A DNA stretch of 64,000 nucleotides from Sophora flavescens (taxonomy: Eukaryota > Streptophyta > Magnoliopsida > Fabales > Fabaceae). The notes beneath the pieces are model-generated. The model worked only from the letters and a program-made list of their open reading frames with translations. It did no database searches and was not told the origin of the DNA. A program made the position numbers and the translations under genes. Where the stretch lies: positions 102,255,923 through 102,319,922 of the forward strand of contig CM061069.1 in assembly GCA_030762895.1 (NCBI GenBank). The letters run 5' to 3'. This document shows positions 38,251 through 49,866 of the stretch, one piece after another. Numbering within the stretch: position 1 is the stretch's first letter; every line of letters begins with the position of its first letter.

Positions 38251-39068
38251 CATAACATATATACAATAACAAACAAAGAAATGCATCACATATAGAGCAC
38301 ATATATGTTGCAATCATCGTCAAGTTACTGGATCATCCTCTACTCATTCTCTCATGCACCTAAACATGTATGCTGACGTGCCACCTACAATCCTGTCACC
38401 ATCCCCCATTCCTGTTAGGGTTGTTAGCCAGTCGCCAAGTGATGCATCTGTAACTATCGGTGCACACCCGCATTCTCGTTAGGGTGCTAATTCTGAGAAT
38501 GATACTATTCCCCCATTCCCGTTAGGGAATAGTTGCATAGTATAAAGGTATCCCCATTCCCGTTAGGATACATGGAGCAGCTTGGCAAGGACTACGAGAG
38601 TATCATGGTAGTTCCCCCATTCCCGTTAGGAAACTGGTCTGTGATTGGACTTACCACGTGTGTTCCACCCACACGACTGTGAACAACACCATGCAGTCTA
38701 TATGAGTCTCACTGACTCGCATCGGGTCATAAACTAGTACCTTAACCTTTCACCATAAACTCAGATAATTCACCAGATCATTTCATATACTCTCATCACA
38801 TATAAAATAATATTTTATTATTCTAGGCACATCTAAGTCTCATGTCATACGCTCCTCAATATGCATCTCTCTGAAACAGTACATATCATTGCCTTTGGGT
38901 GCACAAGCGCTGGCATCCCTACGTTTGAGTGTGCCAGCCTACCCAAAACCCTAATTTTACGTACTCATTCCGATTCAAAATCGATCGATCACGTACTTTT
39001 CAAACAATATTTCAAACAAAGCATACACGATAAGCACATAAACAAGGTCCTAAAACATAGATGTTACA
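38251..39068 (-). repeat. Older gypsy LTR fragment, minus orientation, target of the chromovirus
   Basis: Ends GATGTTACA at 39068 (minus-strand start TGTAACATC). Together with 29059-29147 it reads as a diverged reverse-complement relative of the chromovirus LTR. It contains four to five copies of CCCCATTCCCGTTAGG-like sequence (38395-38630). From 39069 to 39235 I see only unrecognised AT-rich DNA. Confidence 0.65.
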
Positions 39069-39235
39069 TTTATAATGATCAAAATGCACAAGTCAGGAAA
39101 ATTATATTGGATGGAATATTATACATGGCTTTGTGTATGGAATAAAATGTTGAATATTATTATTATTATTTATACCTTGAACTAATATGATCTATCAGTA
39201 AAAAAATGTAATATAAAGTTTTAGGTTGGAACAAG

Positions 39236-40615
39236 TGTTGACGAATCTGGGCAAGTATACCCAGTCGTGCAAGTAATACGGTGGTGAGACCGTTTATCGT
39301 TCCCACGAGGACTGATACAAGTACTAGCACTTACCAAACCAATTACTATCTAAGCGGATTGTTAGATTGAAGGAAGTTCTATACTAACAAAAGTTAAAAC
39401 TAACAAAATAAAAAGAAGGAGTTCTTTGAGGAATTTTGTCAAACAGTTGAAGTGCAGAAAAATGGGTTTTCAAATATGATAAAAGGAGCTGGGGTTAGGC
39501 TTCACTAAAATTCATCCTCATGCAATGAAACGACTAACAAACAGTTTCTACTTCAATTATGACAATCAATCCACTAAATTACTCAAGCCCCGATCCCTCG
39601 GATGACTAGAGCCTAAATCCACTAATAGACCCTAATTCCTTAGGTGGCCTAGATTAGTGACTTTGCATTAAGATTAGGGATTACACAATTGCTAATAAAC
39701 CTAGTTCCATTCCTAGATACAAGGCTTACTAGGTGATTAATCTCAATTCCGGTTTTAACACAAATTTTCCAATTGCATATCAAAACACTAAACAAGTCAT
39801 GGGGGTGCTAGCCACAACAAGCATTAAGCACAGAAATCAATCACTCAATAACAAATCAGAAACTGTATTGCAAGATTAAATCAAATACATGAGAATTCAG
39901 AAATAGCTACCCTAACCCCAACAATGGAGGTTTAGCTACTCATGATCATAGCCACAACCAAAGAAACATAGATGAAGGAGAGAAGGGATTCCATGGGGGC
40001 AATCCTCCAGCAGCTGCCTCTGATTCAAAGAGCCTTTAGGGTTTCCAAAACTCGTAGCCTCCAAGGTCTCCAAGATTCCCCTCCATTCTGCCCTAAAACA
40101 GATTATAACAGGGGTTCTGAGTTTCGCGCGCTCGCGGGGCGAATATTAAAATCTGGTCTTTAGAGATTGGATATCTCGCGAGGCGAGGCAGTATCTTGCG
40201 AGGCGAGACCGAAAGGTTCTTCTCAAATACGCCCGTTATGATTATCAGGGCCTGGGCGTGATTGCTTCTGGTCCTCAGGCTCGCGAGGCGAGAGATGGTT
40301 CGCGCGGCGAGAAAGAAATGGTTGCATTCTCTAGCACGGTCAGCTTTCAGGCTCGCGGGGTGAGATGGTGACTCGCGAGGCGAGACAGAAAGGCTGACCG
40401 TTGCTATTTCTGGCTGTCTTCAGTCTCGCGAGGCGAGTAACCTCTCGCGGGGCGAGCATTCCCAGAATTGCATTCTCCACTGTTTCTTCATTCCCTTGAC
40501 TCTAAGTTAACCAGATTTTTCAGTGATTCCTGCAAAACAACACCAAGAATGCTTAATCTATATAAAAAATGCATGCAAAAGTGTACAGGAAACATGATGT
40601 AAAATCATACTATCA
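39236..40615 (-). repeat. Athila-like solo LTR, target duplication ACAAG
   Basis: Runs TGTTGACGAATC (39236) to ATACTATCA (40615), flanked by ACAAG at 39231-39235 and 40616-40620. Its left part (TGCAAGTAATA, CCTCGTGGGAACG on the other strand) matches the end of the B and C LTRs in a diverged form. It carries the alpha/beta array in U3. No internal domain, so it is a solo LTR of 1,380 bp. Confidence 0.9.
40103..40455 (-). promoter_or_regulatory. U3 palindrome array and TATA-like box of the solo LTR
   Basis: A single alpha copy at 40132, then four pairs (for example TCGCGAGGCGA near 40172, TCGCGAGGCGA with TCGCGCGGCGA near 40282, and the last pair ending 40455) spaced 20, 19, 20 and 19 bp. One diverged beta cassette near 40230 keeps the six-base gap. 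TTATAA at 40103-40108 lies 24 bp downstream on the minus strand. Confidence 0.68.
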
Positions 40616-40925
40616 ACAAGCAAATTTACGATATCAATATCTTGGTGATTAAAAAACTTAAGAACAATCCTTCGTTCATCAAGAAAAAGATCAAGAACAA
40701 AAAGGATGTGCCAAGAGCTTGAAGAACAAAGAGTAAAAGGACAATCCTATAATCATCAAGAACAATGGAACAATATTTGTAGAACTTGAAGATTTAATAT
40801 CTGAAGGACATTTCCGAAAGACTCTCAAGAAGAACAAAAAACAAATTCAAGACCAAGAAAAAGGACTTGAAGAATATTTATATAAGTAAGGTCAGAGAAT
40901 ATTTGTAAGATGTAACAATGATAAT
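40616..40925. other. A-rich intervening DNA
   Basis: Purine-rich sequence with imperfect GAACAA and AAGAAC repeats, continuing the DNA interrupted at 39235. ATAAT at 40921-40925 is the left target duplication of the next element. No gene seen. Confidence 0.6.
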
Positions 40926-41987
40926 TCTAACACCACTCTTGGGCATTACTTTGTACCACTTGCGAAAAGAAATTAAAAAGAAAATTTTGTTGGTTGCTTT
41001 CGAAAAATCTATTTAACATAAGTCAGAAAAATCCGGGTGTAAATTTTTTTCTTTATGAATACTTCGAAAAATGATGCATACATCACAGTAGTAAGAACTA
41101 ACTTATACTCACCAACACACGTAGACTGATTTTATTTATAAATAAACCTCCCACGACGTACAAGTATTTTCTTAAACGTCTTTACTTATAACCCATCTGG
41201 AAATTTTCAAAACACACGTACTAAACTTGTCAAATATACATTCCCAAACAAATACCTAAGCTGGTCATTCTACAAGACATTCCCTGAAAAGACCCCGTGG
41301 TCATCCCTATGATCACACACCTCTTCCAACATCTGGACTTAAGTCTCCAAGTAACTTAAGGAAACTCCTTTGCAACCTATGTACTCGTGTACCAAGGTAC
41401 AACAGAAAACCTAGACGAACAGATATACGCAAGGGTGAGAACCAATATATGGATTTTAAAACGACAACTACATGCGCGACACACAAACATCATATATAAC
41501 ATGTATAGTTATAACAACATAGATGATAAAAAATAAACAAATATTTTATCAAAGGGTTTCATATCGGTCACTTCAATCACATCAATCATCTCAGCTCCGG
41601 ATTTAGCTCCGTATTTTTCCCCGACTCAGGTTTTCGCAAGATATTTCGAAGCTTGCACCCACACAAAATATAATATTTCATTTTTACGCTAAAATTTTCA
41701 AAATTAACAATATCATTACAAACACGATGAAAACATTAATCATCTCGTTCACGAGTCAAAATTAGGTTTTCTGATCAGTAAACTTTTACTGTCAGTGAAA
41801 ACACAAAACGACAGACTAGTTTCCTTCTGAATTTTCAACCAAAAACTTTCCTGTAACCTTATGAAAATAAGTATAACATGGAAATGATCTTAGTTTTTTA
41901 AAAATCATTTACTAAGTCTCGAATAAAAATATGAACATTTATATACTTATCACCGATATTAGAAAACCGAAAAATCGGGGTGTTACA
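40926..41987 (-). repeat. 3' LTR of the minus-strand gypsy element, internally deleted
   Basis: 1,062 bp. It aligns to both ends of the right-hand LTR, but the middle (equivalent of about 50325-52575) is missing. It keeps the CAGTAAA-CT-TTTACTG palindrome near 41777 and the terminal GGGGTGTTACA. Confidence 0.85.
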
Positions 41988-44278
41988 TACTACCCCTTTT
42001 AAAAAATTTCATCCTCGAAATTTTGTGACTAGAAACAGGATTTTTCAATCCCAAGATCTTATATTGTAATTCCCACATTTAATTTTCCCTTTGGTGACAA
42101 TTATAACTTAATAACGAAATTCATACTTATTGTTCGTTCTATTTATCCTCAAAACTTTCCACTACCACATTGTTCCCACTTTCTTCAACATTTCACCTTA
42201 GTCTATCACATTCGGAAGGCATCATCAAAACTTAATTTCTTCGCACCTCAAAATTAATCCTCTAGAAAACTTTCTCCAACATCTAACTTTCACTTGCTAA
42301 CACCAAAATCAACTCTAACTTTACCATAACATGCATCAACTTCCTCATCAAGAAATTCAATCATAGTCTTAGTCCCTTTGGGCGTAGTCTACTCCTCTAG
42401 GTTATATCAAATCCACACATTCCAAGTCTCCAAGTAAAACATCATAACATTCCTTTTGATTATAATCCACTACTCCAAATTATATCAAAATCACACATCT
42501 CAACCTTAGAAGAACATTATCACATCCTTAATGTAACTAACATCAAAAGAATTACACCGGTTAGGATTATATAACTCCTCAACTTTGAACCTTTATAACA
42601 ATACACAAAATCGTACTCTTCACTTATATTCAACTTAGGTGAAACTATTTTAGACACTTTCCTCTCAATCTTCTAAACTTATAAAATCAATCTTAACTAC
42701 GGACATTGATCTTTACACTAGATTCCTTCAATGCTACTCTTCCTCAATTAACATTTGATCCATAATAGTTGTCTCACTTACTGATATTAATCTTAAGGAT
42801 TCACATCTTACCAGTCATAACTACACCTCAACAAAATTCCTGTCACTTCTTGTCTACCTTGCTAGAGGAATGATCGTAGCTAAATACCACACTTACTCCC
42901 AACCAACTTTCTAAAGATCATATCGTTTTTCCCATTCGTCCGCTCGAGTTGAGGGTGATAAACTAAACTCAGCCTCAATTAGTTCCTCAACTCATAGAGT
43001 AGACTTTATTGAAACACATGGAGTAAACTCATAACGAAGTTCGTTGTGACGTTAACATCTTGACGAGGAAGATCTCAAGCGTTAAGTTATCCCTTTTTAA
43101 GTGCTCTCGACTAACTTTGACATTCTGATACGAATCAGATACTCATCCTCATGACTCATGTGATAGGTCAGACGTCAATAACGTTTGAAAAGATACCTGG
43201 TAAAATAAAGTAAAAAGGAACAAGTTCTTTCAAAATACATCCAGATATGGTCTAGATCATAGAAAGAAATTTTTATGAATTGAAATTTCTGGATCATGCC
43301 CTCACAGGAAATCATTTAGAGGATTTTTTTTGTCAAATAAAAAAAAATACAGGAATGTCTAGTATGTAAAAGGATTCTTTAATAGGTTCGTGAGTGTAAC
43401 AATGGATGATCGTTACATGTTTACAAACATGAATCTAATAAAGTTCCCTCTTTCACAAGAACTTTCAGCGGATTTAGCAAATCAAAAGACAAACAGTTCT
43501 TATCCTCAAGAGGATTCGTTCTTTAGTATAGAGAATTTACAAAACGACGGTGTTAAAAAGGAAAACTGTCTGGCCAAAAATCAGACTGGATCATATTTAC
43601 CAAAAGTAAAAGTGACTGGACTAAGTTTCATCAAGAAACTTCCATTATAAAAAGAAATTTGTGTTACGGCTCAAGAGATAGTCTTCACGAATTTTTCAAT
43701 GAAATGTGAAAATATTCAGACCAATGGATACTATCAAACCAATCCAATCAAATGTCTAATACACTGAGGGTTATTTAGGAGTGTGAGCATGAATTCTCTT
43801 TTGTAATCACATGCCCTAAGAATTACAACTCATCGAGCCAAACTTGCACTTAGATAACTTCGTGACAACTCTTCTCATACAAGATCCATAACTCTTGACG
43901 CAAAGATTCCTCATACTTCTCGTGACTCTTAGAGTAAACGAAAACATCATCGATGAAGATGATGACGAACTTAACAAGAAATGGACAAAAATTCCATTGC
44001 ATGTAATCTAGCTCGGCTAACTTCGTAGATGATATTTTACCCGAAATGATGGAGATTTGACTGAATCTAGAAACTAGATCAATCAAAAACTCAACATGAG
44101 TACTCACAAGTTCTCAACTCGATTAGAGAGTCATCGAAACACACATACTTGTGCGTCAACACACATTGTTTCAACAAGGAAACAATTCAAACAAGGTCTA
44201 ACCAGAGATCACACAACAAAAACATAACAGACCTATTCCCCAAGGTTCCCGAAAGACTCGACCAGCTCTAATACAACC
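41988..44278 (-). pseudogene. Internal domain of the gypsy element with an RT relic
   Basis: About 2.3 kb, nearly all beyond recognition. The one clear coding relic is on the minus strand at about 43990-43870: FVIIFIDDVFVYSKSHEKYEESLRQEL, a gypsy RT palm fragment with the FIDD motif. The purine tract sits at the left end, next to the LTR. The plus-strand frame at 43390-43650 has no recognisable domain. Confidence 0.75.
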
Positions 44279-45247
44279 TGTAACACCCCCCTTGGGCATT
44301 ACTTTGTAACACTTGCGGAAATAAATTAAAAAGAAAAATTTGCTGTTTGTTTTCGGAAAAGCTATTTAACTTATGTCAGAAAAATCTGGGTGTAAACTTT
44401 TTTCTTTCTGAATACTACGAAAAACGATGCATACATCGCAGTATTAACTACGAACTTATACTCACCAACACACATAGACTGATTTTATTTATAAATAAAC
44501 CTCCCATGATGTACAAGTTTTTTCTTAAAAGTCTTTACTCATAACCCATCTGGAAATTTTCAAAACACACATACTAAACTAGTCAAACATACATTCCCAA
44601 ACAAATACCTGAGTCGGTCGTTCTACAAGACATTCCCTGAAAAGACCCCGTGGTCATCCCTATGATCACACACCTCTTCCCGCATCCGGACTTAAGTCTC
44701 CAAGTAACTTAAGGAAACTCCTCTGCAACATCTGTACTCGTGTACCAAGGTATAATAGAAAACCCAGACAAACAGATATACGCAAAGGTGAGAACCAATA
44801 TATGGATTTTAAAATGACAACTACATGCGTGACACACAAACCTCTTCGTAGACGATATTTTACCCGAAACGATGGAGATTTGACTGAATCTAGAAACTAG
44901 ATCAATCAAAAACTCAACATGAGTTCTCACGAGTTCTCAACTCGATTAGAGACTCGTCGAAACACACATACTTGTGCGTCAACACACATTGTTTCAACAA
45001 AGAAACAATTCAAACAAGGTCTAACTAGAGATCACACAACAAAAACATAACAGACCTATTCCCCAAGGTTCCCGAAAGACTCGACCAGCTCTGATACCAC
45101 CTGCAACACCCCCTTTGGGCATTACTTTGTAACACTTGCAGAAATAATTTTAAAAGAAAAATTTGTTGGTTGCTTTCGGAAAATCTATTTAACTTGAGTC
45201 AGAAAAATCTGGGTGTAAAATTTTTTCTTTCTGAATACTTCAAAAAA
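44021..45247 (-). repeat. 823-bp tandem duplication across the primer site and LTR edge
   Basis: CTTCGTAGA(T/C)GATATTTTACC begins at 44021 and again at 44844. Each unit holds about 260 bp of internal domain, a primer site and the start of an LTR. The primer site is intact in the second unit (minus TGGTATCAGAGC, 45088-45099) and mutated in the first (44266-44277). The second unit merges into the full LTR. Confidence 0.85.
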
Positions 45248-45532
45248 TATATTGGATAAGCAAAATAAGCAAACTGAGCCCTCCTGATACATTGCTAATT
45301 CTGTTGCAACTGAATTCTGATATATTGCTTTTTATGTTATAGTTTCTGTTTTAGGAAAGTTAGGTGTTAGTTTTTATTTGATAAGATAGGATTAGTTAGT
45401 TATGTTAGTTATGCCTTTCTTCTTGTATCAGGAAGCTCTATATAAAGAGCCTCTCCTCTTCATGTTCATTCAATCAATTCAGTCAATAATGCAAAATATA
45501 TTTCATTCATTCTACTTCACAAGTTCATAATA
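45248..45532 (+). repeat. 5' LTR of copia 2
   Basis: About 285 bp, apparently starting TATATTGGATAAG and ending TTCATAATA, so without the usual TG/CA termini. TATA box CTATATAAAGAGCC near 45435. The primer site TGGTATCAGC begins at 45533. Confidence 0.72.
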
Positions 45533-45542
45533 TGGTATCAGC
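45533..45542 (+). other. Primer binding site of copia 2
   Basis: TGGTATCAGC matches the start of the initiator-Met complement; the following bases (TTTA) diverge from GAGCC. Confidence 0.75.
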
Positions 45543-45585
45543 TTTATTGTTATCAAGCTTCTGCAACCTTTTTCCTTTCTTTTCA

Positions 45586-47885
45586 ATGGCCGAAACAAGC
45601 CCTGAAGGAACTTCTTCTAAGCCTGTCAATGATTCAGTTTCTCACACTGATCCTTCACAAAATCCAACAAGTCCCTATTATCCGCACCCAGGTGAAAATC
45701 CTATTGATGTTCTTGTTCATCCTCCTCTCAATGGTGACAACTATTACCATTGGAGTAAGGCTATGCACCAAGCCCTTTCTTCTAAGAACAAACTCAAGTT
45801 TGTTAATGGTGCTATTTCTAAACCATCCCCCACTGATCCTCTCTGTGATCCATGGGAAAGATGCAATAACATTGTGGTATCTTGGATTACAAGAACCCTT
45901 TCACCTCAGATTTCCCAAAGCACAATTTGCTTTGATAATGCTCGAGATCTTTGGCTCAATCTTGATGTCAGATTCACCAAAGGAAACCATTTCTGAATGT
46001 CCAATTTGCTGCAAGAACTACACTCAATGAAGCAAGGAGAAAGATCCCTTTCAACCCTTTTCACTGACATGAAGATCATATGGGATGAGCTTGAAGTTCT
46101 TCGACCAACACCAAGCTGTTCTTGCACTCATCAATGCACATGCAGCCTGAGTCAATCTGTAACCAGTTACAAAGATAAAGAACATGTTATATGCTTCTTG
46201 AAAGGCCTCAATGATTCTTTTGACTATGTAAGAACCCAAATTCTGCTCATGGATCCTTTACCTTGTATCACTCGAGCTTACTCCTTAGTAATTCAACAAG
46301 AGAAATCTCTCTCCCTTCCTGGCAATGATTCTACATCATTTTCTGCCAATACTTTCACTCAAGGCATATGCATAGACACACAAGGCAGTCGTCGTGGCAG
46401 AAATCCGAACAGACCTGGAATGCAATGTAGCTATTGCAATAGAACCAATCATACAGTGGACACTTGCTATTTCAAACATGGCCTCCCTCCTAGTTATAGG
46501 ACCCGATCTCAAGCTTCAGGCACAGCTATGCAGCTATCAAATACACCAGCAGAATCAAACCTTAATCCCGTGCCTCCCATTTCCAATGATTCAGCATTAC
46601 CTCTTACAAGGGAAGATTACAAATTCTTGGTATCTCTACTGCATTCTTCTAAAAATGATCAAATGACCTCTGTAGCCAAGAACAATCCCTCTGATTCATC
46701 CTCTCATATAGTCTCTAGTATTACTAAACCAGGTAATTCTTGTTCTTCCTCTTATTGGATTTTAGATACCGGTGCTTCTGACCATGTTTGTCCCTTTATT
46801 CAATTTTTTCAATCTTACAAAACTATTTCCCTAATTACGATCAAGTTACCAAATGGTGCCACCACTATTTCAAATCATTCAAGCACAATTATTTTAACTC
46901 CATCTTTAGTTTTACATAATGTATTGTATATCCCTGGTTTTCAGTTTAATCTCATTTCTGTTAACAAACTATGCCAATCCCGTAATTGCCAATTCCTCTT
47001 CTCACATCTTTCTTGTATCATACAGGATGTGTCTACCAAGAAGACAATTGGACATGCTAAAGTTCACCACAATCTCTATATTCTTTAGCATGATCCTTCT
47101 TCCATTCCTTCTCAATCTAGTCTTTCTACTACTTTTAGTTTTCCCGTTGTTAATAAAGGACAGTAAAATAATAGTCTCTATGACTTATTTGATTTGTGGC
47201 ACTATCGTTTAGGTCACCCTTCACCTATTATAATTGATCAACTTTGTATGAAATTTCCCTATATTAGATTCAATAAGAAAATTGCTTGTGATTCTTGCCA
47301 ATTTGCCAAACAATGCAAATTACCTTTTCCTCACAATAATACTAAGACAGACAAACCATTTGATCTCTTACATATGGATATTTGGGGTCCTTTGAGCAGA
47401 AGTTCTTTTACTTAATGCAATCTAAATCTGAAACCAGATCTTCTGTTATTGCCTTTTTATATTTTATTAGCACTCAATTCAATGCTAAAGTGAAAATGGT
47501 TAGGACTGATAATGGTATTGAATTTCAAATGTCTTCTTTCTTTTCCTCACTTGGAATTATACACCAAACTAGTTGTGTTGAGACTCCCCAACAAAACTTT
47601 ATTGTGGAAAGAAAACATAGACATTTGTTCAATGTCACAAGGGCACTATCGTTTCAATCTAATCTTCCTAAGTCTTTTTGGTCATATGCTATTTCTCATG
47701 TTGTTTTTCTCATAAACAGGTTACCAACACCTGTTTTGGATCACAAAACACCTTTTGAAATGTTAAATGGAGTTCCTCCAACTTTTCTTGACCTTAAGGT
47801 CTTTGGTTGTTTATCATATGCTACTACCTTAATGCAAAATAGAAAGAAACTTGATTCAAGAGCTAGGAAATGCCTCTTTCTTTGA
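45586..47885 (+). pseudogene. Copia 2 gag, protease and integrase, with breaks
   Basis: The likely start is the ATG at 45586 (MAETSPEGTSSKP); the upstream ATG at 45532 overlaps the primer site. Gag carries the copia motif NGDNYYHWSKAM and NNIVVSWI, then a TGA at 45994-45996 breaks it before LLQELHSMKQGERSLSTLFTDM. The CCHC knuckle is CSYCNRTNHTVDTC (near 46425). Protease WILDTGASDHVC is near 46760. A stop falls near 47086. Integrase has LWHYRLGHPSP, CDSCQFAKQC and MDIWGPLSR, then a deletion and frame change near 47400, and RTDNGIEFQ with QQNFIVERKHRHLFN. It ends at 47883-47885. Confidence 0.88.
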
Positions 47886-48359
47886 TACAAATATGGTACA
47901 AAAGGCTATTTACTTTTTGATTTACAAACTAGAGTTGTTTTTATTTCAAGAAATGCTATATTCTTTGAATCCATTTTTACTTTTCACTCTTCAACCCTTT
48001 TGGAGACTTGTACTATTCAGGAACCTCAAATTCAACTAGACACTCCATTTTTATTTGATCCACCTGTCACAGAACTTCGAGTTACTTCTTCCATATTGCA
48101 AGCTCCTTTACCTTAAATCCAACCAGATTCTATCTCTACCGAATCTGCAGTTCAAACACCTGCAGTAATTCCTCCAAGGAGATCTACTAGACAGTCCAAG
48201 CCTCCTAGCTATTTGTAGGATTTTCACTGCAACTATATTTCTGCAGCCTCCAATCATACTCCTCTTTACCCCTTATCTTATGTTCTTTCTTATCATCAAT
48301 TATCTAAATCTCATTTACATTTTCTCTTGACTGTTTCTTCTCAGGTTGAACCTATATCT

Positions 48360-49730
48360 TACAAGCAGGCTATCCAACACGATTAGTGGATTCAAGCCAT
48401 GAATGCTGAACTTACAGCACTTCAACAGAATTCCACCTGGACAGCCACAGATTTACCTCCTGGCAAAACTCCTATAGGATGCAGATGGGTCTTTAGGATC
48501 AAATATCATTCTAATGGCACTACTGAAAGATTTAAAGCCAAATTGGTGGCCAAGGGTTTCACTCAAGTTGAAGGCATTGACTTCTTTGAAACCTACTCAC
48601 CTATGGCAAAACTCACTACCATCAGACTTCTCCTTGCAATTGCAGCTTCACAGAATTGGTACATTCACCAACTGGATGTCCATAATGCATTTCTCCATGG
48701 ATATTTGGCTGAAGAGGTTTACATGACTTTAACACCTGGCTATCCTTCCACGAATCCTAAACATGTTTTCAAATTGCACAAATCCATTTATGGATTAAGA
48801 CAATCAAGCAGGCAATGGTTTGCCAAGCTTTCTACATTCCTTTTATCACATTCCTACAAACAATCTGCTTCTGATCATTCCCTTTTCATCAAGCACTCTA
48901 GTAACTCCTTCACTACTCTATTGATCTATGTAGATTATCTTCTTCTTTCTGGTAATGATATTAATGAAATTGATTCTATTAAAACTGTTTTGCATAATCA
49001 TTTCAGAATAAAGGATTTAGGAAACCTAAAATACTTTCTTGGCTTAGAAGTTTCCCGATCTAGCTCAGGAATTCATCTTAGCCAAAGAAAGTATGCTTTG
49101 GATTTGCTTTCTGATTGTGGTTTATTGGCTGCCAAACCAGTTTCTACTCCCATGATCAAAGGAACTAAACTTTCACAACAAGGAGGAGAACCTATGCAAG
49201 ATCCAAGCATCTACAGAAGACTCATTGGAAGATTGATCTACCTAACAAACACTCAGCCAAAAATCAGTTACTCTATCCAACATCTTAGCCAATTCATGAG
49301 CTCACCTACTTCCATTCATTATGATGCTGTAATTCGTGTGCTCAAGTATGTGAAGCAATCACCAGCTCAAGGCATTTTCTTCCCTGCCACTTCCTCTTTG
49401 CAGCTCAAGTCTTTTAGTGACTCAGATTGGGTCAGTTGTTCTGATACAAGAAAATCAATTACTGGCTTTTGTATATTCCTTGGAGACTCACTTATTTCAT
49501 GGAAGTCTAAGAAACAACACCCTGTTTCCAAGTCTTCCTCTGAAGCAGAGTATAGAGCCTTAGCCTCCACGGTTTGTGAAGTCCAATGGCTTACCTATCT
49601 TCTCCAAGACTTTCACTTACCCTTCTCCAACCAGCCTTGCTATATTGTGACAGTCAGTCAGCTTGGCACATTGCATCTAATTCCTCATTTCATGAACGAA
49701 CGAAACATATAGAACTAGACTGTCACATTG
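48360..49730 (+). pseudogene. Copia 2 reverse transcriptase-RNase H, catalytic Asp lost
   Basis: The open frame from 48399 (MNAELTALQQNSTWTATDLPP) runs 437 codons with KAKLVAKGFTQVEGIDFFETYSPMAKL, IHQLDVHNAFLHGYL, SIYGLRQSSRQW and KDLGNLKYFLGLEVSRS. RNase H has WVSCSDTRKSITGFC and SKSSSEAEYRALA. YVDD reads YVDY near 48928-48939 (GAT to TAT), so catalysis is abolished although the frame is open. The RNase H end stops just after the ELDCHIV block, where sequence jumps into the LTR. Confidence 0.9.
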
Positions 49731-49866
49731 TTAGTTATGTTAGTTATGCCTTTCTTCTTGTATCAGGAAGCTCTATATAAAGAGCCTCTGCTCTTCATGT
49801 ACATTCAATCAATTCAGTCAATAATGCAAAATACATTTCATTCATTCTACTTCACAAGTTCATAAT
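49731..49866 (+). repeat. Partial 3' LTR of copia 2
   Basis: Matches 45395-45530 over about 136 bp with three mismatches that I counted (roughly 98% identity). The first half of the LTR is deleted. Confidence 0.88.

Larger units (their letters stand above)
45248..49866 (+). mobile_element. Ty1/copia retrotransposon 2, nested in the gypsy LTR
   Basis: 5' LTR, initiator-Met primer site, gag, protease, integrase, RT, RNase H and a partial 3' LTR on the plus strand. Flanking gypsy sequence rejoins cleanly when compared with 44400-44440. Runs of A on both sides (45242-45247, 49867-49870) hide the exact duplication. The 3' side has lost the end of RNase H, the purine tract and the first half of the LTR. 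Confidence 0.9.

Noticed and set aside
43390..43650. 86-codon plus-strand open frame
   Set aside because: Opposite strand of a decayed gypsy internal domain. No domain recognised.
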